Positions 1 through 5,334 of a DNA stretch of 5,334 nt are shown one piece after another. Origin of the DNA: an uncultured Bacteroidales bacterium (lineage in GTDB: Bacteria; Bacteroidota; Bacteroidia; Bacteroidales; Bacteroidaceae); assembly GCA_945788445.1 (NCBI GenBank), contig CALZMA010000078.1, positions 1-5,334 on the forward strand. The letters are read 5' to 3'. A model generated the notes under the pieces. It did not search any database and was not told where the DNA came from. It was given only the letters and a program-made list of their open reading frames with translations. Made by a program: the position numbers and the translations under genes. Positions within the stretch are counted from its first letter, which is position 1, and every line of letters begins with the position of its first letter.

Positions 1-10
1 CCCTGCGGGG

Positions 11-52
11 AAGGCACTTTGTAAACCAATTCTGTGCAGAAAGCAGTGCCTT
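11..52. repeat. Imperfect inverted repeat at the left edge
   Basis: AAGGCACT (11-18) and AGTGCCTT (45-52) are perfect 8-bp inverted repeats with a 26-nt spacer that itself holds TTCTG/CAGAA (30-41). On the plus strand the right arm runs into TTTC. It could be part of a terminator for a convergent gene to the left of the window or a second 3' structure for the large gene. The role cannot be decided without the flanking sequence. Confidence 0.35.
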
Positions 53-62
53 TCATGAATAG

Positions 63-103
63 CTTCAAGCGTGTGCCCCCGAAAGGAGGGCGCACGCTTG
101 AAG
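63..103 (-). terminator. Long hairpin just past the glycoside hydrolase stop codon (putative terminator or mRNA 3' stabiliser)
   Basis: CTTCAAGCGTG at 63-73 pairs with CACGCTTGAAG at 93-103, and GCCC (75-78) pairs with GGGC (88-91). Two more C-G pairs (79-80 with 85-86, bulging position 87) could close a four-base loop. It lies 20 nt after the stop codon at 123. There is no U-tract on either strand after the stem, so it is not a textbook intrinsic terminator. The T74/G92 position is a G-U pair in plus-strand RNA but an A-C mismatch in minus-strand RNA. Confidence 0.6.
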
Positions 104-122
104 GTAAAGGGAGTGTTCCGTG

Positions 123-3100
123 CTACTTCACGTACTTGCGGTTCTGGAAGATATATACGCCGGCGGCGGGAGCCTGCTGGAGGCGACGGCCGCTGAGGTC
201 GTAGAAGGGAGCCTGCTTGGGCTGTGCTTGGGCAGACTCAATGCCCGTGTCCTTCGCTTCAACCACGAGCAGAGCGTCCACGATGGCACCGCCGTTGCCC
301 AGGATGCCCGCGTTGTTGCCCACGGCAAGCTGGCCGCCGGGGTCCACGCTGTTCCAGTCCATCTTGAAGCGGATGCGGTAGACACCGGCATCGGAGGGAG
401 CCGCGAAGGAGGGGAGCATCATGGTGTTGCGGTTTTGGCCCGTGAGGGCAGTGCCCTCGGAGTTCACGCCGCTGTCGTCCGTGGCGGGGTCGCCGCTGTA
501 AAAGCTGAAGGACATCACGTCCGTGCCGCTCTGGTCCGTACCGTTCGCGTTGAAGGAAAACTGGCCGTCGTTCTCCATGTCCACGAAGACGTAGGCGTTC
601 ATCCAGTTGCCGGTCTTGCTGATGTTCACCGTGAGCTGTTCGCCGGCGTAGCAGTTAATCTGTGCGGCCTCGTCGGCGGTTTTGTCGAAATAAACGGAGG
701 CGTTGCCTACTTCAAACTCGCAGTTGGCGATTTGTTCGCCCGTCACGTTGATGGACGTGATGTAGCGGTCGTTGCGGCTGGGCTTCGTGTTCTTGTCGAA
801 GTTGGTGGCGTAGGGCTCTACGACGGCGGGGACCACGTTGAGCGTGATGGAGGCCGTAACGCCCGAGCCGTCCTGGGCTGTAGCCGTGAGGGTCACTTCG
901 CCTTCGCTGACACCCTGTACGAGACCGCCGCAAACGGTGGCAACGGCTTCGTTGCTGCTGCTCCAGACAACGGCGGGGAAGGTGGCGTCGGCGGGAGCTG
1001 CGGCGGCGCGTACCACGAAGGTCTTGCCTACTTCCACTTCGAGCACTTCCTTCTCGGGCGTGAGCACGAGCTGGGCAACGGGCACTGCAGCCTGTGCGGC
1101 ATCGAGGCCGTCGAAGCAGAAGATGGAGCTGCCGGGGAGGGTTACGCTGAGCTGCGTGTCGATGTCGATGGCTTCGCCTTCGGCCAGGCCTTCGAGGGCA
1201 TCCTGCACGCCGAACGACTTGCGGAGCACGATGCTGCCCGTGACGTTGGCGGGGATGTTGAGCGCGGAGCGGAGGGTGAAGTTGTAGGTCTGGGCGTCGT
1301 TGGCACCGTTGCGGAGGGCGAGGGTAGACTTCGTGCCGTTCCAGGAAGCCCAGCCGTAGACGGAGGCTGCGGAGCCGTTCCAGGGATTGCCGCCCACCCA
1401 GTGAGCGTCGGGGAGTACGTCGGCGTTGCGCTTCTGCCAGCTGATGCACTCGGCGAGGTCAGCCCAGAGCTGTCCGTTGTTGATGCTGTTGGTGAGGGGA
1501 TAGTCGTTGTAGAGTTCCACCATGCCCGAACCGCAGATGAAGGCTGCGCGGAGTTCGCGGAGGGCAGCTTCGTAGCTCATGTCGCGGCTCACGCTGCCAT
1601 ACTGCGAGAGGATGAATCCGTGGGTCATCAGCGTGTTGATGGGGCAGATAGGCGAGTTGGTCACGTAGTTCTGGTAAACGAGACGGTCGCGGTAGGTGAT
1701 CCAGTTCTCGCGGTCGATGCTGTTGTTGCCGATGGTGCCGTAGTCGTTCTCCTGTCGCCAGGTGGCGTCGGTGTAGTGGTACCAGAAGGGAGAAGCCCAG
1801 GTGCCGACGGTGGTGTTGAAGAAGATGTCGCGCTTGAGTTCTTCGCGGACGTAGCGCTCGAGGCGGATGATGCCTTCGGCGTTCTCGTTGCCGGTGTCGC
1901 CTGCGTCGGGACCGACTGAGGAGAACTGGCCGGAGATGCCGTCGAACTTGAAGAAGCGGAAGTCGCCCTGGTTGTGCGTGAGGTTGTAGGCAGCGTCCTT
2001 GAACACCTTATAATAAGCGGGGTTGGAGAGCTGCATCTGGCCCTTGTCGTTCCAGTAGGCGCGTCGGTAGTTGCCGGACTGTCCGTAGCCGCCGACCGGG
2101 CCGAGCCAGGCACCTACGCCTGCACCCATCTCTTCGGCGAGGGCAGCCATGTCTTTCATCTCGTTGGGGAAGCCGGAGTGGAAGGTCCAGAGGCCATAGT
2201 TGTCCCAGCCGTCGTCGATGACGAAGCTGTTGGGGGCCTGCTGGTAGCGGTCGTAGAAGTCCGTCTTCCAGTGGTTCATCACGTCGAGTACCTGTTCGGC
2301 GTTCATGTTCTGCGTGGGGTCGGCCGCATTGTTGCGGTTGATGTTCAGTTCGTACCACGAGATGTAGGCGGGGAAGGCGCGCCAGGGCACGGCACGTTCG
2401 CGTTCGCTGTAGGCGAGGAAGGAGCGGCGCTTCTGCGTCTTCGTGATGTCGGTGTCGGCTTCGTTGCCGTCCTGGGCGATGAGGCCCACCACGCCCGAAA
2501 TCTTCCAGGTTTCGCCGGCGGCGAGGGTGGTGTTGCGGCTCCAGCGGCCCTGGATGCCGACCACGTCGGAGGTGATGACAGCGCCTTCCTTCGGACTGTA
2601 GATTTTCGTGTTCATGGTCGAAGTGGCGTCGATGCTTTCCGTCTTGTCCTGAACGAGGACGCGGAGCGTGAAGGTGCCGTCGTTCGGGGCGATGAAGGTA
2701 AAGGAGTTCTTGTCGTGCTGAAGGCCCGAGTAGCCGCTGTGGTAGTCGTTGGCTGCCACGGAGCCGTTGGCATCGAGCAGGTCGGCGCCGCAGAAGTTGA
2801 GCCGGTGGTTGCCGCCGCTGTACGTCACGGTGATTTCCACCTTCTGGTTCTGCTTGAGCGTAACGTTCTCCTGCTTTACGGCATAGACGTTGGGATAGCC
2901 GGTACCCGTAGCTTCGGTGACGCGGTAGGGCACATCGGCTTCGGCCACCTGCTGCCAGTCGCTGGCGGCGAGGGAGCGGGCATCGAGGGTCTGCGCGAGT
3001 TCCCATTTGTCTTCTTCGCCCTGGGCCTCGCCCACGGTGTTGTAGCCCACGGGGTTCTCGAGGCCGGCGAAAATCTTGTTGCTCATCACCACGGCACCGC

Positions 3101-4380
3101 GGGTGTTGCCCACCACTGCGGGCGTGGAGCCGGCGGCCTTCGTGTCGACGTTGTAGGCAAGGGGGATGACGTTGAACATGTCCACGTCGTTTTCGCCCGT
3201 GAGCTCCATCTCCGTGCGGAGGTAGTGGGAGCCGTCGCGGAGCACGGCGTGCCAGACGATCTGGAGGGTAGAGTCCTTATAAGTATAGGAGTAGCGTGCA
3301 ACGAGTTCTTTGCCGTTGAAGTGTTCGGCGCCGCCCACTGCGTAGGGGTCGCCCACGATGTCCTTCATCTCCAGGCTGACGAGTTGCATGGCCGAGGCGG
3401 GCACGTTGTCGCCGCTGCCGAAGGCCACGGTGAAGGGTTCGGTGCCGGCCTCGAGGTTCATGGCCTTAGAACCGGCGAAGTAGAGGGCATCGCCCACCTT
3501 CATGAAGCTGGCGGCGAGCACGTTGTTGCTGAGCGTGTAGACGTCGCCTTCCTTCACGAGGGCAGCAGCGCCCACAGCGTCCTGCTGGGCCGGGTAGACC
3601 AGGGCGCGGCTGTAGACGGCCTTGTCTGCCTGTACGGGGATGCTGACCACGTTCACCGTCACGGTGCGGGCCACGTCGTTCACGGAGACGGTGGCAAACT
3701 GGCCTTCGGCCACAACGACCGTGATGTCTTCCTTCTTGAGCTTGCCTTCCACGGTGAGGGTCTGGCCGTTGGTGTAGGTCTGGCCGCCCACGGTGACGCG
3801 CACGCCGTCGGGGAGGACGAAGGTGTAGACCATGTCCTCAATGACCACCTCGGCGAAGGCCCACTTGCTGCCTGCGTCCGCCGAGCCGCCCTGTTCCCAG
3901 AGGCCGAGCGTGGTGGAGCCGTCGAGCGGGTTCTGGCCTACGCCGCCGAACCAGTTGAGGTACTTCCCGGCCACGTTCGTCGTGTTGTAGGGCGCGATGT
4001 CGTAGAAGTCTTCGGAGAAATTGTTGAACTTGAAGAACGCCCCTTCCGTGCGTTCGTTCGTGAGGGTCACGAAGTTTTTGCCGTTGCTGTAGCTACCCTT
4101 CTTTTCGAAGCTGACCCATTTCTTGGCCTTGTAGCTGTAGATGTAATACGTGTTTTCGTAGCCTTCCACGGCATAGAAGGCGAAGAGGCCGTAGTTGTCG
4201 GCCGTCTGCGTGGGTGCAGTCTGCGCGTTGGCATAGTAGCCGGCACCCGAAACCATGGTGTAGAGGTGCTCGGGCCTACCCTCATTTGGGGGGGGTAATT
4301 GAGCCCGTGACCTTGTCGGCGTATGCCTGGAAGGCGAAGCCTGCAAGCAGCACTAACAATGAGACGAATTTCTTCATCAT
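123..4380 (-). CDS. Secreted multidomain GH36/GH27-like glycoside hydrolase (clan GH-D), frame-broken near its 5' end
   Basis: Probable retaining alpha-galactosidase or alpha-N-acetylgalactosaminidase acting outside the cytoplasm. Removing one C from the run at 4288-4295 gives 1418 residues, numbered here: signal peptide 1-21; ricin/beta-trefoil-like region about 40-180 (YLNWFGG, GLWEQGG, GSKWAF); small beta linker to about 248; GH36-type N-terminal beta-sandwich about 250-650, apparently interrupted by a beta-rich insert about 470-590; (beta/alpha)8 barrel about 660-990; C-terminal beta-sandwich to about 1093; BIG2 Ig-like domain about 1100-1184 (VVWSSSNEAVATV); GEVED-like domain about 1187-1374 with a DxENDG loop at 1267-1272; tail 1377-1418. 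Catalytic signs are DDGW at 722-725, nucleophile candidate Asp813 in FFKFDGI, and acid/base candidate Asp879 in an RxxxD motif, 66 residues later, as usual in clan GH-D. As given, the open frame starts only at an ATG at 4346, inside the signal-peptide coding region, and would give an unexported protein. Such proteins are sometimes labelled 'enterotoxin' in Bacteroides genomes; nothing here supports a toxin. Family call is strong, substrate unknown. Confidence 0.85.
126..251 (-). other. C-terminal sorting-type tail of the glycoside hydrolase
   Basis: The last 42 residues read DTGIESAQAQ, a Pro/Gln-rich spacer, FYDLSGRRLQ, then AGVYIF and a basic end (NRKYVK). This fits the general form of Bacteroidetes Por-secretion (type IX) C-terminal domains: a short linker, a YDLxGR strand and a G-Y-hydrophobic strand. 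Whether it directs type IX export in this organism is an inference; many gut Bacteroidales carry such tails and their export route is not always established. Confidence 0.6.
4288..4295 (-). repeat. C8 homopolymer (G8 on the plus strand) at the reading-frame break
   Basis: Eight consecutive G on the plus strand read as C8 in the gene. With eight, the signal-peptide frame runs I-T-P-P-K-stop. With seven, it reads I-T-P-P-N-E-G-R-P-E-H-L-Y and continues unbroken to the enzyme's stop at 123. The tract lies about 30 codons from the start, between the signal peptide and the first folded domain. It may be a sequencing or assembly indel, a true mutation, or a slippage-prone switch. Confidence 0.9.
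4318..4380 (-). other. Signal peptide coding segment of the glycoside hydrolase
   Basis: The start at 4380 is a tandem ATGATG and reads MMKKFVSLLVLLAGFAFQAYA, followed by DKVTGS. It has a positive N-terminus (KK), a hydrophobic core (FVSLLVLLAGFAF) and an A-Y-A signal peptidase I site, so cleavage is expected after residue 21. There is no Cys after the cleavage site, so it is not a lipoprotein. This frame hits a TGA at 4282-4284, because it is one base out of register with the enzyme frame. It is chosen as the true start because it sits about 40 nt below a good promoter and supplies the export signal that the rest of the protein implies. Confidence 0.85.
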
Positions 4381-4427
4381 AGTATAAAGATTTAAGTGAA
4401 TAATGTGTTCAATGCATGAATGCTCGG

Positions 4428-4459
4428 CAAAAGTAGCTAATCGCCTAATGTTTTACAAA
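4428..4459 (-). promoter_or_regulatory. Bacteroidetes-type sigma-ABfr promoter for the glycoside hydrolase
   Basis: On the minus strand a TTTG (-33 element, plus-strand 4456-4459) is followed by a 20-nt spacer and TACTTTTG (-7 element, plus-strand 4428-4435). The second element matches TAnnTTTG exactly, and the spacing is within the known range for the Bacteroidetes primary sigma factor. Transcription would start near 4421, leaving a leader of roughly 40 nt before the ATG at 4380. The leader is AT-rich and has no Shine-Dalgarno sequence, which is normal in this phylum. No operator for a regulator is evident; a short TTCA/TGAA inverted repeat (4408-4420) around an ATGCAT lies just at the expected start and may be chance. 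Confidence 0.75.
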
Positions 4460-4516
4460 ATTTTCATAGAAAATGTTTATCCTTGAGCGCAAAACAGTGG
4501 CATGGACAAACAAAAT

Positions 4517-4547
4517 TCGGGCCGCAGGCTTGGAACCTGCGGCCCGA
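4517..4547 (-). terminator. Rho-independent terminator of the right-hand gene
   Basis: A perfect 12-bp inverted repeat, 4517-4528 with 4536-4547 (TCGGGCCGCAGG and its complement), has a 7-nt loop. On the minus strand it is followed by AATTTTGTTTG, a U-rich tail. It starts 28 nt after the stop codon at 4576 and lies upstream of the next gene's promoter, so it should separate the two transcription units. Confidence 0.85.
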
Positions 4548-4575
4548 TCTATGCCGGGAGAGTGCCGGGGAAGGA

Positions 4576-5334
4576 TTACTTCTTCAGGCACTTCTTCGTA
4601 ATGATACCCTTGTTCGTCACGGTCTTTTCGAGGTAGAGACCCGTCTGGGGAGCGGCGATGCGCTGGCCCTGGAGATTGTAGTACTCGCGGCGGATTACCG
4701 TGGCTTCGCTGTCGGCAGCCGTAGCGCTTTCAATGCCAGAGACGCTCTGGGCGAGGTCGATGACCATGGTACAGATCGCGTTGTTAGTGGGGTTCTGGTA
4801 CCAGGAAACGTAGGTGTTGCCTTCAGCGGAGAAGAGGCCAGTACCTGTCACGAGCACACCGGGGACGGTGATTTCTTCGTACATGCCCGTCGAGTCGTTC
4901 CATACATACTCAACCTTGTCGAATACGCAGTTTTCGTTGAGGAAGGAAACGGCAGCGCTGTCGCCGGCGGCTGCTAAGAAGTCTTCAACGGGAACCACAT
5001 CTTCCTTGCCTGCAAAGCCCACGTACGAGTTGCGGGTATAGTCGTTGGCGGGAGAGCAAACAACGAACATACCGTCGTTGTAGATGCTGTTGGAGAGCTT
5101 GTCGTCCGTGTTCGTCGTGGTGTAGGAGAGGCTGTCGGAAGCGAGGTCAAACACCATGTTCTTGTAGAGCATTTCGGGTACCAAAGACATGGGGTCGCCG
5201 TCGGGGTCGGGCGAAGAGAGGTCGAGGAGGGCATACTTGCCGTTCGGCGAGAGGTGCACGCTGTTGAACATGAAGCTGGCACCCGTGGTGATTTCGGCGA
5301 GCTTTTCGTCGAAGGCCACGAAGGCTTCGTACCA
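4576..5334 (-). CDS. Secreted protein of unknown function with C-terminal sorting-type tail (partial, 5' end outside window)
   Basis: The frame is open to the right edge, so the visible 252 residues (starting WYEAFVAFDEKL) are only the C-terminal part. The GTG at 5319 is an internal Val codon, not a credible start. Visible residues 1-198 are mostly short beta-strand and turn sequence. The stretch VHLSPNGKYALLDLSS resembles one blade of a TolB/WD40-like beta-propeller (SPDGKYL-type motif), and a later SWYQNPTNNAICTMVIDL may be another strand set. No catalytic motif is recognisable. Residues 199-252 form a tail, GIESA then REYYNLQGQRI, AAPQTGLYL and a lysine-rich end, as in many secreted Prevotella and Bacteroides proteins. 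The product is therefore probably exported to the periplasm or surface. It lies upstream of the glycoside hydrolase in the same orientation, but a terminator and promoter lie between them, so a joint role is not shown. Gene reality is strong; function is not known. Confidence 0.85.
   Translation of the reverse strand, partial: WYEAFVAFDEKLAEITTGASFMFNSVHLSPNGKYALLDLSSPDPDGDPMSLVPEMLYKNMVFDLASDSLSYTTTNTDDKLSNSIYNDGMFVVCSPANDYTRNSYVGFAGKEDVVPVEDFLAAAGDSAAVSFLNENCVFDKVEYVWNDSTGMYEEITVPGVLVTGTGLFSAEGNTYVSWYQNPTNNAICTMVIDLAQSVSGIESATAADSEATVIRREYYNLQGQRIAAPQTGLYLEKTVTNKGIITKKCLKK
4579..4740 (-). other. C-terminal sorting-type tail of the right-hand gene
   Basis: The 54-residue end has SGIESATAAD, REYYNLQGQR, APQTGLYLEK and a Lys-rich terminus. 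It shares GIESA, YxLxGxR and AP..G(V/L)Y(I/L) with the tail of the neighbouring glycoside hydrolase, although the rest of the two proteins is unrelated. Confidence 0.6.

Noticed and set aside
712..1449. An Arg/Pro-rich open frame of 245 codons on the minus strand in another frame
   Set aside because: Composition is that of an out-of-frame reading of GC-rich codons, and the real frame covers the C-terminal beta-sandwich, BIG2 and part of the GEVED-like domain here.
120..1919. A 599-codon open frame on the plus strand opposite the glycoside hydrolase
   Set aside because: It lies wholly antisense to a gene with clear domains, its product is a low-complexity Val/Gly/Ala/Glu/His-rich string, and it has no promoter or domain. 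GC-rich third positions remove stops on the opposite strand.
1974..4298. A 774-codon open frame on the plus strand
   Set aside because: Same reason: an antisense shadow of the enzyme gene with a Val/Gly/His/Glu-rich product and no recognisable motif, despite its length.
4344..4346. ATG at 4346 as the start of the large gene
   Set aside because: It lies within the signal-peptide coding region in another frame, gives an odd Arg/Pro-rich N-terminus and no export signal. The ATG at 4380 fits the promoter and the secreted architecture.
4401..4440. Short repeats GAATGC/CAATGC and ATGCAT in the leader as an operator or riboswitch
   Set aside because: They are too short and AT-biased to distinguish from chance, and the leader is only about 40 nt.
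4483..4977. A 164-codon open frame on the plus strand over the terminator and the right-hand gene
   Set aside because: It runs through the terminator stem and is antisense to the tail-bearing gene; no start signal or domain is visible.

Overview
The window looks like chromosomal DNA from a member of the Bacteroidales, close to Prevotella in style. Three things point there. A promoter matches the Bacteroidetes pattern (TTTG, 20-nt spacer, TAnnTTTG). The gene starts lack a Shine-Dalgarno sequence. Both encoded proteins end in a tail of the 'GIESA...YxLxGxR...GxY' kind typical of secreted Bacteroidales proteins. The genes are GC-rich, while the main intergenic gap is clearly AT-rich.

Layout, left to right. 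Positions 1-122 are non-coding and hold two inverted repeats; the right-hand one (63-103) lies just past the stop codon of the large gene and probably marks the 3' end of its mRNA. Positions 123-4380 on the minus strand hold one very large gene for a secreted multidomain glycoside hydrolase of clan GH-D (GH36/GH27-like, alpha-galactosidase or alpha-N-acetylgalactosaminidase type). In order it carries a signal peptide, a ricin/beta-trefoil-like domain, the catalytic unit with a probable inserted beta-sandwich, a BIG2 Ig-like domain, a GEVED-like domain and a C-terminal sorting-type tail. Positions 4381-4575 hold its promoter and, further right, a strong intrinsic terminator. Positions 4576-5334, also minus strand, hold the C-terminal 252 residues of a second secreted protein of unknown function; its start lies beyond the right edge.

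The two genes point the same way but are separated by a terminator and a new promoter, so they are probably separate transcription units. Both products appear to be exported. The large enzyme would trim alpha-linked galactose or N-acetylgalactosamine from a glycan at or outside the cell surface; the substrate cannot be read from the sequence.

The most notable feature is a frame break at the start of the large gene. A clean signal peptide begins at 4380 but is out of frame with the enzyme because of a run of eight C residues on the coding strand (4288-4295). With seven C's the two parts join into a 1418-residue protein. This could be a sequencing error, an inactivating mutation or an on/off (phase-variable) tract. 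I see no sign of a CRISPR array, tRNA, rRNA, mobile element or defence system.
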